Below are positions 25,549 through 37,812 of a stretch of 64,000 nucleotides of DNA, one piece after another. A model generated the notes under the pieces. That model did not search any database. It was not told where the DNA came from and worked only from the letters and a program-made list of their open reading frames with translations. Numbering within the stretch: position 1 is the stretch's first letter; every line of letters starts with the position of its first letter. A program made the position numbers and the translations under genes. The stretch is from Lutjanus erythropterus (Eukaryota; Chordata; Actinopteri; Lutjaniformes; Lutjanidae): positions 16,979,320 to 17,043,319 of the forward strand of contig CM034601.1 in assembly GCA_020091685.1 (NCBI GenBank), written 5' to 3'.

Positions 25549-26705
25549 ACAGGAAGACAATCCAGGCACAAAAATGATAAGAAAAATAATAACAAAACAG
25601 TAACAAAAAAGGTCTTCGTCAGGGCTTTGAATTCCCCGCAGTGGTTAAAATATGCTGGCATTTTAAACAATTTAACCACTTCAAAAAAGGCTTTTTAGTT
25701 TTTCTTTCCTTGTTGTTAGTATTTTTCTTACATTTTGGAGTGCCTCGCTTGTCTTCTGGTTTATCCTGCTTTTCCCGCCATGAAAATCCAACACAATGTT
25801 CATCTGTGGTTGAGTATACAGAGCAACCAGCCATCTCCTTTTCTTGATAATTACACTTTATTCCAAGTTGGATCTCATTGTCATTGTTTTATCTACGATT
25901 CCTACCTGTGATAATAACACTGTACTTATCAACTTAATTGCTGAGATCTGAGAACCCGGCAACATTGCTAAAACAAAGCTGCTACATTTTTAGAAGGACC
26001 CTTACTTGTAATGGAGTATTTCTACAGTGTGGTATCTCTACATAAAGCCTCAGAATATCTCTTCCAATGGTTGGTTTAACAGCCACACTTGTAATTATGC
26101 ATGCGTTTCACTGATATTAATGGTGAAAGAAAAAGTAGGTAGGAACGTGCTCCGTGCGTCTTTCTCGTTCTCTCTCTCTCCTTTGTTTTATAACCATCTA
26201 ACCCAATCTGATAGCAACTAATGAGTGTGATTACTTTAGAAGCTGCTAATAGCTGTAGCTAATCTCCCCCCCTGCCCCCTTTCATTTCATCTCACTCCGC
26301 TCCTCCTGCATCACTCCACGCATCTCTCAGCTCTCCGACTTTGCATGCCATTATTATTAGACGTGTGCCCCCTGAAGTTCCCCCCCTCCTCATCACCTAT
26401 TATCCATCAGTAACGACAGGAGGCTGTGTTGTAAACGTCCTACTTGAGGTGGAATTAGTTGCCGTATGTGTGTGTTGTGACAGTTAGTGTGTTACTGTTG
26501 TGCTGTTTTCTGAGTGGGAGTCAGACTGGCTGTCTGACCTGAAACAATGGCAATTTGTGCCGCCGTCACTGCACTGAAAGTGATGTTTCATTTTGTGGGA
26601 ACTTTTTCAACTTTTAGTCAAAGGTGAGTCTGTCTTCTCTTTTCATAAACGGCATTCAGATTATTTGAAGTGAGGTTATGGGAGGTATTGATTGATAGTC
26701 GGTGT
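25549..26705. other. Non-coding; repeat fragment at 25985-26062
   Basis: TTACTTGTAATGGAGTATTTC with CAGTGTGGTATC resembles the CAGTGGTGG-type repeat seen at 34805-34893. The C-rich segment 26260-26400 has no repeat similarity I recognise. No gene supported. Confidence 0.4.
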
Positions 26706-26713
26706 ATTACAGT

Positions 26714-27187
26714 TAGGGCTGGGTATCAAACATCAATACTTTGATGACACCAGCCGCTTTGTATCAATACTATTGAGTATACAAGTGTATTGTTGTTTGA
26801 TCAAATTTTTTTTTCGATACCTAAGGACTAAGTCTCATCAGCATCAGTGATCCATTAGCATGCAGCATGCTTGTACCAAGACCTAATGATGCAGTTGATT
26901 GGCTTTTTAATGTTACACTCATAGATGAATACAGGGAATACACAATGTTATGCCTGGAGACATGGATCATTGTTTTGTTTTTGTTTTTTTTTTGTTTTTT
27001 TTTACTACTACATCTTTGAAGAGCTTCTTCCTTTAAAGTGAGTAATTGTACTGTAATGTGTAACATAATTTTCTTTTTGTTAAAATGTGTATTGTATTGA
27101 AAAATGTATCATTCAGGAACAGGAATTGAAGCCAAGGTATCAGTACTGATACCTGTATCAAAAATTTTTGAATGATACCCCACCCTA
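26714..27187. mobile_element. hAT-like MITE
   Basis: Ends TAGGGCTGGGTATC and GATACCCCACCCTA form a 14-base inverted repeat with two mismatches. Flanking octamers ATTACAGT (26706-26713) and CCTACAGT (27188-27195) agree at six of eight positions, an aged 8-bp duplication. The interior has several GATAC motifs (TATCAATAC, GATACC). Confidence 0.7.
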
Positions 27188-27654
27188 CCTACAGTGGATC
27201 GACACGCCCCCATGATTGGAGAAGCAACAGGAATACTGATGAAGGAAGTTAAACAATGTACTGATGAGGACGGGGTCAGCAGTAAAATGTATTTTAGCCA
27301 CCTAATGGTAAAATTAAAAAATTAAAATTTCAATATTAGTTAAAGCTACTACAAGTTGTAGTGTTTCCACAATAATAACTACAAAATATAACATCAAAAA
27401 TAAAATTATCTAAAATCTCCTGCTTCTTTTTAACTGGCTCACATACTATAGCTCCACTATAATTTTACCAGGGAAAATGTAAACAGAGAATCAGCCCTGG
27501 TGGTAGGCATTCAGAACAACTATACAGAAATAGCCAATCTTTGTGTGGACGGTCTTGTTAACATACTGTTTAATAACCAGTTAAAAACGCTATATTTAGA
27601 ATATTTTCACTGCTTTAACTTGCCATCATAAAACTTTTTCAGGTGAAAAAGTGA
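27188..27654. other. Non-coding, nothing recognised
   Basis: AT-rich, no features supported. Confidence 0.4.
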
Positions 27655-27885
27655 CATATGACCCAAATATCATTCTCTCTACAGCAACCAGACTCCACTG
27701 GCAAAATCAACATTTTTACCTTGCATAACAAGGGAGTTGTTGTGTGACTTCTGTGTTTTTGTTTGTTTTGAAGTCACACAATAACACATACAAATGCAGT
27801 GTTAGACTACCGAAAAATTACTGATTTTGCTAGTGGAGTCTGGTTGAGTGAGAGAAAGCAATATTTGGCTTAAAAACAGCAGTTC
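27655..27885. repeat. Fold-back repeat with ~60-base arms
   Basis: Left arm text ACCAGACTCCACTGGCAAAA is mirrored by TTTTGCTAGTGGAGTCTGGT, and TTGTGTGACTTC by GAAGTCACACAA, so the unit folds into nested stems. Similarity extends outwards through CCAAATAT and its inverted partner. It looks like a repeat-derived hairpin. Confidence 0.6.
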
Positions 27886-28040
27886 CCCATCGGAAGAGTC
27901 TGTCTAACAGCACGGTAAAGCGGTCAAAGTATTCTATATAGCATACGCTTAAACTGGAATTGATTTGTTTTAGATGGTTAAAATGTGTTTTGCCGCTGAC
28001 CCTGTTCACAGCAGTACATTTCTTACCTTCCTACACTCTT

Positions 28041-28461
28041 TGTCATGCATATTTCCTCTTTTATTTTGTTGTCCCGGTCCTCCCTCATGTGTCCTGACTT
28101 TGCTTTCTGTCTTTGTCTTTTTCCATCTTTGATTAGCATTTGTTTCGCCTGTGTCTGATTAGTTCCATGTCTGTTTAGTCCTTGTGTTTCTCTGTTCCTG
28201 TGTCAGTTTGTTGTCATCCTTTTGTTATCATTTCCTGTGTTTCAGACCTTTGTTGCATTTGTTGGACTTGTTTTTTTTTTGGACACTGTGTTCCTCATTT
28301 GCCCTTGTTGGATTTGTTTGTTCTTGGATTCTTGTTTTGACCTGCCTGCCTTGCACGAAAGCTTTTTGTATATTCTGTTTATTTATTAAAACACATTTGG
28401 ATTGCTTCGGCTTCGCCACTGTCTGCATTTTGGGTCCACCATCTTTCTCACACACTTGACA
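28041..28461 (+). mobile_element. Solo-LTR-like element, older copy
   Basis: Begins TGTCATGCATATTTCC and ends CACACTTGACA. Flanking pentamers CTCTT (28036-28040) and CTCGT (28462-28466) differ at one base. Shared phrases with the inverted 14565-15021 copy include CCTCCCTCATGTG, TTCCTGT and TCTGCATTTTGGGTCC. ATTAAAACAC near 28385 could be the LTR polyadenylation signal. The plus frame 28184-28459 lies wholly inside. Confidence 0.6.
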
Positions 28462-28466
28462 CTCGT

Positions 28467-29884
28467 GCTGTTTTTCCAAACTGGGAGAAGGCCAACCACC
28501 ATCTACTGTAGGCAATAGACTATACTATAGATAAGTGCCTAAAACTGGTTCAAATATTATGAACTATCCCTTTATAACTGCAAACAGGCGGAATGGATCT
28601 ATAGGACACATTTCCTGGTGGAAGTTTTAGATGAGGTTTTCAAAATGAAGGTTAAAAGGTGCTGCTGACTAGAGGTCCCCAGAGCAGCCCAGGTAAATGA
28701 GTTGCTATAGAGTTATGTACACTAAAAATGTAAATGTTCTGCCAAAGTGAAAGATCGATTGATCTCATGGTTCCAGGTATTCTCATTAATTGGGATCAGT
28801 GGGAGAGAGTCCCATCTGTGTATACGGATACCAATATTTCTTTTTGAAATATAATCTATATTATTTTGTTTTAATTAAAATCTTGGAAATGCCACAAGCT
28901 CTCATGGTGGAACATACTCATAAGTAATGTGTATGGGAGTAATATATCAGAACACCCTATAGCAGACCAGTGGGTATACATTACATGAACCCGTTAGTAT
29001 GTATGTATGTGTGAGTTTGTTGGGAGGTTGTTAGTTGAGATATGTGGTTGTGCATGAACGGATGTGATAAGGGTGTGGGAGAGGGGATGCAGAGCAATAC
29101 TTCAAAGAGGAAAAACATGGAGAGTCACATCAAGAAACCTCCTCTCAAGGTTATCAGTCTTTCCACGCTGTCTTCCCTTTCTCTCTGTGCACATTTTATT
29201 GTGATAAGGTTAATTAAAGCCACATAACGAGCAATGGATACACGTGCAGGCAACTGTACTGATGGATGTAAAGCACAAACTGAGCCTGCACCTATTGTAC
29301 CAGCAGAACTCAGGAAATAGCACAGACAAGAGTTGCAGCTCCTACTTATAAATGAAAAACAAGTCTTAGGAACTCGCACGTAGTTTCCATTTTTAGTCTT
29401 ACCTATAAAGTAACTAGTTCTCAAATGGAAAAGGACACAGAGTTGAGTCATCACTGCAAAAATCCATTAAGAAGACTGACACCTTTACAGTACAGGAGAG
29501 GAGCAACGACGCTACATGCATTTAAATATCTTGCTGTGTGCTTCATTTCTGGGAGAAAGCATGAGTATATGCATAGACACAAAAAATTGCAAATGCATAC
29601 AGAAGTGGTGATGAGGTGCAGATTATAGATCAGGAGCGGCACCGTTAAAAAAATCATACAAGACCTTAGTGGAATCAACTAATATTTTCTCATTAACGTA
29701 ACGTAAATATACACGTTTTATTTGTGTGTGTGATGCAGCTTGTCCACAGCTCGTCTTTCATGCCACTGGACCGGTCTGATTTTTTAATGCACATTCATTA
29801 CTGTATGCTGAAGGACCTCTGTGATTCACAATTTTTGAAAAACCTTGGAAAACCTTTTTTATGGCTCCATGCCAGCAGCAGCTG
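28467..29884. other. Non-coding, nothing recognised
   Basis: Overlapping short frames on both strands at 29042-29678 with no domains. No mobile-element ends. Confidence 0.4.
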
Positions 29885-30310
29885 CCATGGCCACAGGTAT
29901 TATCTTTTCAGGTCATCCCATTCTTGAGAACGTGATGTCTCAAGAACGTTCGGAGGGAATTTCCTCAAACTTGACACAATGTGTCTCATCTTTTCACTGC
30001 AGGTCTGCATTGAGATTCAGGGAATTATTACTTTATTATTATTACAGTCACAGGAGGACTGTTAACACACTATAATGGTTTCATTTAGTCCAAGGATCAC
30101 TTTCAGGTCAAATGATGGGGAGGTGATCTGGACCACGGACCAATGACAAACTGATGACACCCCTAATTTGGACTCAAGGAAGAACTGATTAGATGTTGGT
30201 GGTCAAAGGTCAAGGTCACATTGACCTCACTAGACATTTTTTGCCATAACTGAAGAATTCATTTGGTAATTATGACAAAATTTCACACAAATATCTAAAA
30301 GAATAAAACG
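29885..30310 (+). repeat. AGGTCA-rich teleost dispersed repeat
   Basis: Contains TCATCCCATTCTTGAGAACG, TTGGTGGTCAAAGGTCAAGG, TGAAGAATTCATTTGG and ACACAAATATCTAAAAG, shared with the 11240-11640 copy. A nuclear-receptor-type site lies within it. Confidence 0.65.
30203..30227 (+). promoter_or_regulatory. Perfect ERE consensus with overlapping SF-1/ERR half-sites
   Basis: AGGTCA CAT TGACCT at 30213-30227 is the full palindromic estrogen-response-element consensus. TCAAGGTCA at 30210-30218 fits the extended SF-1/ERR half-site, and TCAAAGGTCA at 30203-30212 a second. The motifs are seen directly; receptor binding is inference. Confidence 0.4.
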
Positions 30311-30394
30311 ATGAGTTTTATTAGTAGTTTTATATACTTACTATATACTATTACTTACTATATACTTATTATATACTAACACTTCAGAGTTCAA

Positions 30395-31070
30395 TTCTTC
30401 TAACTTGAAATCTTTTGACTTGAAATGATGAGCTGAATAAATGTATTCTACTAGTTCAATTAGCGCATTAATTTTAGTTTATAAAGAAACATGATCAGCG
30501 TATTAGCAGACTTCCAGCAGGTGTTGTTTGAGAGTTAAAACTCTCCTGAGACCCTTCTCTTCCATAGTTTGAAGAAAACCTATATAAGGAAAACTTGTTG
30601 TTTGTCTTTTATTCACATAAGATTTTACCTGTTTTCATAATTAGGAAAATACAATGAACCATGATGAAGTTCAGTGAATGGATTCAGTCCTTACCCTCTT
30701 AAATTTAATAAACTCGTTGGGAGCAGTTTAACATATTGTCTATGTTTCAACACTGGAACAAAGTAGCTCCAACAGGAGCAGCTGCTGCTGTAAGTTCTTT
30801 GTGTGAAATGAAGAACTGACTTTTCAAACTGAGAAAATGCAAAAGGAAATCAAATTTGTTTGTAATATTCTTCTGTGTGACTGAAGAGTTGTTGAATATC
30901 TTAAGCTTGTTGAACATATTTTCTCACGAACAACTGAATTCAAATCAAGTTTATTTGACTACAGAGTTTATTTGTTTTGAATTATTACAAATGACCTCAA
31001 CCTGTCTTTTCAAATTCAGTCAACTTAAAATTTTAAGGAAGCCAGGACAGAACTTTTTTTTTAATAGTTA
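30395..31070 (+). repeat. Dispersed repeat, family H (plus copy)
   Basis: Text such as GTGAAATGAAGAACTGACTT and CAAATTTGTTTGTAATATTC matches the reverse complement of 59720-59790, and CTGTCTTTTCAAATTCAGTC that of 58320-58345. The unit is about 650 bp and no terminal repeats were defined. Confidence 0.65.
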
Positions 31071-31396
31071 AAACAATAGTTTTGTTTGTTTTTTTGTGTT
31101 TTACAGACGTGTCAACCTGCTGTTTTGATATAGTCTCCTTCCTGATTTTGGCTTATATCAGTTATGCTCTTTTGCCTGACTTGTTTGTCATAGATACACA
31201 CACACACACACACACTCTAAAGCTCCTCACTCTGCTCCCCTCTTGCTCCCATTTCTCTGATTTGCAGCAGGAATATTATAATATTTCTGTTCCTCATAAA
31301 TCACTGTGACAGGGAAGGGCCACATTACACCTGAGTACAGGAACTCCCCACTTTCTTTCTTCTTTCTTACCTTTTTATCACACCCCCCTCTTATTT

Positions 31397-31397
<1 letters not shown>
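31071..31397. other. Non-coding; (AC)n at 31196-31215
   Basis: A ten-unit AC run and C/T-rich text approaching the CT microsatellite. No gene. Confidence 0.5.

Positions 31398-31457
<60 letters not shown>
31398..31457. repeat. (CT)30 microsatellite
   Basis: Sixty bases of uninterrupted CT, likely length-variable. Confidence 0.97.
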
Positions 31458-31458
<1 letters not shown>

Positions 31459-31461
<3 letters not shown>

Positions 31462-31890
31462 CTCCCTCGGGGATCGACACATGGCTCCTCATCAGCGCAG
31501 GAGAACGTCAACAGCAGCCTCGTCCCCTGGGTGTGTTTTTTAACTCTCCCTAATTGGCATGTGCATCACGACACAACAGTAGGCCTGTGTGCGCTTTCAC
31601 AGCAACAAAAGACCTTTAGTAAACCTAACTAGCACAGCCTATATCTGACACCTATCTGAAGCTAGCGTCACATCCTTAAGGATAAAAAGTAGAAAAAGAA
31701 AACAATAACAGAGGCACTGAGAGGAGACGGAGGAATTGAAAACACTCTCATTTCATTTCATCACCTGCCTCGAAGCGGGTCCAGAGACCACACCTTGGTG
31801 TCATCCCTGCCTAACTACCAGGTCCCAGCTGGGCTCTTTGATAACATGTAGATGCTCGCAAGATTCCTGCAGGAATCAGTCAGTGTCAGT
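31459..31890. other. Duplicated non-coding block, copy 1
   Basis: Matches 42577-42990 on the same strand. The best segment starts at 31469 with 23 identical bases, and over the first 67 aligned bases only seven differ. Further shared text: AGCAACAAAAGACCTTTA and GTCCCAGCTGGG. No transposon termini were seen. Five of six substitutions across the open frame change the amino acid and indels shift the frame, so it does not look protein-coding. Confidence 0.65.
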
Positions 31891-32479
31891 GGTGTCTTTC
31901 TTTAAATACACAAGCATTAACTATTTATTCTTGCCATTTAAAGCCTGTTGACACCAGACAGATCAGATGTGTAAGACGACTTAGATATGCTGCATGATTT
32001 AGATGACCTCCAAACCAGTGTTTCTGTATGTTTCAACCAATCAGCAAACAACAATATTCAAAATCATACCAGTTGCCGTTCCTGCCCTCTAGCCATTGGT
32101 TTCCATGCATTTCACTACAGCACAAATAACTTGAAAAGACTTGAAACTTGCTTGATATAGCAGGTGATCTGTCTACTTTTGGCTGAGTTAAAGCCAATTA
32201 CATTAATTCATTTTGCCACTAGAGGGGCAGAAGAGCTCCAAAAGAAGCTGACAGACACACAGCTTTCACATATTATTGCCTGAAACAGTGGTTATGCCAG
32301 TTGTGGTAGCAAACAATTCAGAATTCAGCAGACATGAAGCAACATTATCAGAGCATCTGAATTTTGTTTATGGCGATGTGACAAATGTTTAATCTTCTTT
32401 TATACATAGCTTTGTTGAATTTAACTTTATACTCCATTCTGATTGATCCATTACAGCATTCTAAGGTCTGTTATTTCTG
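31891..32479. other. Non-coding, nothing recognised
   Basis: AT-rich without supported features. Confidence 0.4.
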
Positions 32480-32519
32480 TATAACAGACTGTTGCTATGT
32501 ATAACAGACTGTTGCTATG
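32480..32519. repeat. Perfect 20-bp tandem duplication
   Basis: TATAACAGACTGTTGCTATG occurs twice head to tail (32480-32499 and 32500-32519) with no mismatch, indicating a recent duplication. Confidence 0.9.
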
Positions 32520-32689
32520 GACATAGCTCTCATCACAGACTCTTGCCTGGTCCAGACCTTTGAATCCGCCCACGCCGCTTAGTTGACCGATTTGCTGATC
32601 TGTCATCCTGACATGTAACAGCGGTTTTTCGATTAAAAACGAAACAACCAATGAGCCTTGTGGGGCGGGGCTAATGGTTAGTCATTCAG

Positions 32690-32930
32690 GGACACAGGGG
32701 TGGATTAAGGCAGTTAAACTGTAGTCAAGGGTTATGAAGCCGTGCGCCAAAACCAAGGAAGAGTATTAACAACAATGGCAACCACTATAGACGCTGCTGT
32801 TGAGGCTGTTTTAAGTCAACTAAAGAAGAGAAATGTGTCAACTCGGGTTGCAGCACAATAGTTACTGTCCGGTTGTGTGTTGTGTTTGCTGCAACAAAAA
32901 AGAAATTAAAGTCCCTGTTTATGTAACATG
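32690..32930 (+). repeat. Dispersed repeat, family F
   Basis: Parallels 21055-21150 through the AACAATGGC...GCTGCTGTTG segment. Full boundaries are uncertain. Confidence 0.4.
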
Positions 32931-33299
32931 TTCATGCAGAAGCATAGTGATCTAATACTAATTAGCAGCTAGGAGCTAACCTCATGTTTGTCTGCGACTG
33001 AAAGAAAATGCAATTAATCATCTGATTGCATTTGTTACATCATCATCATAAAACCAAAACAATGTGCTAAAAGAGGCGTAAAAGCTGCTGTAGAGCCGCC
33101 GGGTTGGGGGATCATTCTCTGTGGGCTTGTCTTTATGAAGTACAGCTTTCACATGCTTGAAAATGCTTAAGCTGTAATGAAGTGACGTCCTCCATATTAA
33201 AGATAAAATATAAATGTTTCTAAAATATGCAAGACAGTGTCATTTCTCAGTGCTTTCTAAAACCACTGCAAATAACAGCTCGAGGAAAAAAATTGTTTT

Positions 33300-33560
33300 G
33301 ATGATCTGAGAAGGGAATGATGGTTGGGTTAGAAAACCATCTTGGTTTGAACTAAAATTAGTAGTTCCTTAATGTTAGGGAACCTTCATCATGATGGTAG
33401 TTAGGGAATGTTTGTATTCATGGTTAAAACAAACGACAACATTGAGTGTTGGTTGGAATCAGGAAACAAACAGCTGTCTCCTGTTGCAGTGTCCCATGTT
33501 TTGTTGACCTGTCCTTCGACCCTTGACTCTGCAATAATGACCAGTGACTTTGCTCCAGAG
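33300..33560. repeat. Dispersed repeat, family G-like
   Basis: GGTTAGAAAACCATCTTGG, AACAGCTGTCTCCTGTTGC and TCCCATGTTTTGTTGACC are recalled from a common fish repeat. Approximate limits. Confidence 0.4.
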
Positions 33561-34804
33561 GACTAGATTTATAATTACTACAGCTGCTACAGGGCTTTGT
33601 CACCTGCATGTAAACAAATGTTGTTTTGTCAAACACCTTCTGTCCAATTCCATTAATGGTAATAGAAAAATATTGAATCAAAAATATTGATCAGAGTAGG
33701 TTTTGTTCTGTTGGCATGTAATGCATTTAGAAGCAATAACGATTCTCACCGGCTTTCAGAATTGCTCCAATATCCAAGACTTCATGGCTGCATAATAGTA
33801 ACCTCCCAGATACAAAAAAATGAACAAAATTGTGATTTTTTTTTTGACAACTATGCTCATAGCTGCATCACCATGTGAGGATAACTAAAGTAAAGCTGGT
33901 GAAATGCTCACTGTAATGAGGGTAACCTATCTGAAGCATGATTCAAGTGTCTGGAACTTCATTAGCATACAATAGCAGAATGAACACATATCACTGGCTG
34001 TTGGAAAGTTTAAATCACATGTTGGTCATGGAAAAGATATTTATTGAGGATAGGATTGCAGACTAAGCTCCAATGATTTTATTTTATAGCCAGTGTTGCA
34101 ACCATGCTATCTCAAGGACAGCTCAGTACAAGTATAGATACAGCCATGTGTGTAATCACTACAGGGGACCGAGGGACACATCCTTGCCATTGTACAAATG
34201 AGGGAAATTTGGCCACCCCCCCAAAAAACTGGTATCCATCAGTATAGGTTCAACACTCATATTTTTCTGTAAATGCGGTTGGGTGGATGCAGCATTCATT
34301 GTATTCATTTGTGTTCACACAAGTAAAAAAAAAAAGGCATGATATGCTGATAAAGCCAGAGAAGTGCCGCTCCAGAACACAGTGCTGTTATGCACAGCTG
34401 CTCACTGGGTTTATTGTCATTAAATCACCTGAGAACATCACCAGGCTTATAGAGTATAACCACAATGTAAGGAAGTAAATTACTTTTTTTTTTTGCATGT
34501 ATGCTTTTGTGTTTTGAGTGTATGGTCAGTGGTTCCTTTGTATGTTTGTAGACATCTGGTTGAGGACACACATGTATTCATTACACATAGGTGCCCCACA
34601 ATAAGATTAATGTTTCCCATTGGAGGATGGTGGTACCATGATGCTTACAGTTAGGTGCCTTAGCAGATGTTGAGGTCAATAGGTCAGGTAGTTGTGTACA
34701 AAACTATGTGGAACAGGATACTATAGGACTCTCACTTTTCTTTGTGGGTTGCGAAAAGCTTGTGTCTTCTGTACCATGTTTTTTTCCCTTTGTCTGTTAT
34801 GAAT
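33561..34804. other. Non-coding, nothing recognised
   Basis: AT-rich, short frames only (33687-33878, 34287-34478). Confidence 0.4.
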
Positions 34805-34893
34805 GCATGACTTTTATTCGTAGTGGAGTATTTTCAGTGTGCTATTGGTAATTTTACTTAAGAAAAAGATCCAAATACTTCTTCCACCACTGC
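34805..34893 (+). repeat. Right end of CAGTGGTGG-type hAT-like repeat
   Basis: AGTGGAGTATTTTCAGTGTG, TTTACTTAAGAAAAAGATCC and the end ACTTCTTCCACCACTG are familiar from a high-copy teleost MITE. Left end absent. Confidence 0.5.
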
Positions 34894-36829
34894 TTATATA
34901 TAGCTCTGATTGTGAGAAAAGTAGAAAATCATTCTAGAAATATATGTTTTGCTTTGGAAAATGGTCTACAGTTATGTAAACTATATGTGGTTTGTAGTTA
35001 TGTAAAATGATGGGTATGGTCCTTCATTCAAACATCTAAGGATCTTTGCAGCCTTCTTTAAAAAAAGAACTCAAAGCTTTTGATAGTAAAACTCTGACAT
35101 GAGCTCTGACAGGGCTCCAAGAAACTGTGAAAAAGTACAGTAAGTAACTTTTTCTTTCCTCTCCTCTCCTGTGAGCCTCCATTAAGTTTCCCATTTGCTC
35201 AAGCCAATTGAAATACTCGAAGCCCTTTCACCAGAAGTTAGACAGGGGTGTCTTTCTCCATTGTCTCTCCGAGAGCACTAATACAACACCTCTCTGTTCG
35301 TCTCCTCAATCTTCATCTTCAGAGTCCGCCATGTCTCCCCCTTCTCCCTCCCTCCGGACACTTGACTTGTCCTGCCGCAGCCTCCTCTGAAAATTCTCTA
35401 CAAAACCCAACTGGCCTAAATACAATTCTGCACAAGTTTGGGATCATTTGTCTCTCTGAATGTTGGGCCTTTGTCCAAAGACAACAGATACACCTTCAGC
35501 AACATTTGGCTCGAGTCTGTGCTTTATTGCCAACAGAGAAGTGGAACTGGGTTAATGTTTTATAACGTATGCAGTGGTTGGACTTTAATTACTTGATCTT
35601 GAAATATGTGTAACATAAAATTAAATAATTAAGCAGCATGTGAAGCAGATGATGGTGTGAGAGTAAAGAGTGGGATTTCCCATGTTCAATGTTTGATTCC
35701 CGTACGTCTGATCATAAAATTTAATTTCTGGTGGCGACACGGTTTATCCCCCCTTCTAGACTTTTATCAATTTGATCTCTTTGATCTATTTCTTAATGAA
35801 AGCCTGCAGCCAAAAGCATCAGGACCACTGAAGTTCTGCGCGCTCTGCAGCAGGCAATGGACTGTGAATCTGAACAGTGATGCATCAGTGCATCATTTTG
35901 AAAAATACACCAGGGAATAGTTTCAGGCAGCTTTCTACAGTGAAAAAGAGATTTTCTCCTTCCCACATGTGAGGAAGAATCATTTGAGGCAAAATCATGT
36001 TTTTCTCTTTTCTGTTTCTCTTAAAGGATGTGTTCACATTTTTTTTTTCAGGTCTGTCTTAATACAGTAGACATATGCTCAGATATGTACATTGAAACTG
36101 TTTTGTTTTTTCTGCTATTATTCATTCTCAACGTACTGGCTGTGAATAAATCCTTTGCAAGGGGATTCAGTGTAAAACTCCTGTAAAATCCACAGATGTA
36201 AAAATGTATTTTAAAGCTCAGCATTGGTGGTAGAAGAATGGAGATCATTTACTTAAAGACAAGTAGTGTAAAAATACTCTATGACTGGACTATGACTGGA
36301 AAGTCGTCCTTAGAAACTGTTTGGAAAAGGGCAAGCACTTTCAAAAAAAACACTTGCCAGGTGATTTGATGAACCATCTATCACATCTAACACAGGCTAA
36401 CTTCAACCAGTGAGATGAAACTCTTTCAAAGCCAATTGGGAAAAGAGCAAAAACATGTTTTCCATCCAGAAAAGCCTTCAATGTCGTTCTTTGATCTTGT
36501 TTCAATTAAGAAATACTCTCAAGCTCTGATATAACTGATGCTATCACAGTATCTATGCTAACCTCCTCAGGAGCTGCCATTGTTTGTTTGAGACGAGTTT
36601 CTTCCATTGATGCTTCTCGCTGTCATCACACCTAAAACCACACCTGTAGCTGCCAGTGGTCCGTCCTAGGATACCGACTGGCTGCACCACTTTTGGTGCT
36701 GACACATAACTTAAACCAACGCATAACTTAAAGCCTTGCAGGATGGATTCTGGTGTGATCTTGTGATCTTGTGATCTTGCAAATCCAGCTGCCTCGCAAG
36801 GTAAGAAAAATGGTAAATAGTGCCTGTGA
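34894..36829. other. Non-coding; 8-bp tandem triplet at 36755-36778
   Basis: GTGATCTT is repeated three times without change at 36755-36778. The plus frames at 35208-35565 are C/T-rich, Ser/Pro-biased and have no recognised domain; no gene is called. Confidence 0.45.
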
Positions 36830-37141
36830 GTGTTTTATTATAATAGTCTAATTAGAGTATTAATGCTGATGCATTATTTTACAAGAAGCATTTTGCTGTT
36901 TATTTGTCAAGATGGAGCTCATTTAAATCTTTTGTGTGATTAATGATAACAACGCAACGTATTTTAGAAGCTAATTTGTATTAAAACTTTTACTCTGAAG
37001 AGCGACTGCAAAGCTGTGAAATGTACTGAAGTTAGAAGAGCAGTATTCAGGTGTAGAAGTGTGTGGTATAAAACTATAAGTACCACCTAAATGTACTGTA
37101 CAGTACTTGAGTAAAAGTATTTAATTACATCGCACCACTGA
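36830..37141 (+). repeat. CAGTGGTGG-type hAT-like repeat, right part
   Basis: Ends TACTTGAGTAAAAGTATTTA then ACATCGCACCACTG, a recalled terminus. Upstream text resembles the interior of that family. Left terminus not present. Confidence 0.45.
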
Positions 37142-37812
37142 AGTTCAGCCAAAGCTAACATGAAGCTTCAGCACTAAGATTAAATCATACTCAACGTAGT
37201 CACAGGCGAGTCAGTTTTATTTCTGATACAATCAGTAAAAGGACCCCAAATCTTAACAAATCTCCAGCATGAGTCAGATGTGATGTGCTAAGTATTGTTT
37301 TAACACATATGCCTAAAAAATAGTAGTATATGTCTGAATGAAGTGATATGTGCCTGCTGTCGTTCTTACTGTCTGAGTCACACAGTGCGGTTGTTTGAGA
37401 TCACAAGGAGTCCCTCCTGTGTGAGTCAATCAGAATTGTACTCAGTGCTTAAAATAAGTACTAGTAGCTCTCAGATATCAAGGCTGCTGAGAGGGAATAT
37501 TCAGTGAGTCAGTGGGTAAATCTTTGTATCAGCAAGGTGTGAGCCTGAACGCATCATGTAGAGGAAAGGATGAGCAGATTTGTTAAAAAAAAAAAAAAAA
37601 ACTGTACCGTTATTTCAAAGATTTCTTTGCAGGGGACTTCAGATCAGCTTCTGTTTGTCTGTCTGCTACACCATTATCTCACCTAACACTGATTGGATTT
37701 TAATGAAACTTAAGCTATCATTCTTAATTTTTTTTTCTTGCACAAACTACCCTTAGTTTAATTCTACTACTAACTTTTCACTTGCATTTTAACTTCTATC
37801 TTAACCAATGAG
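37142..37812. other. Non-coding; poly-A run at about 37584-37600
   Basis: A 17-base A run in otherwise unremarkable sequence. Confidence 0.45.

Noticed and set aside
31227..31632. Arg-Glu and Ser-Leu repeat proteins on both strands
   Set aside because: Translations of (CT)n/(GA)n; not genes.
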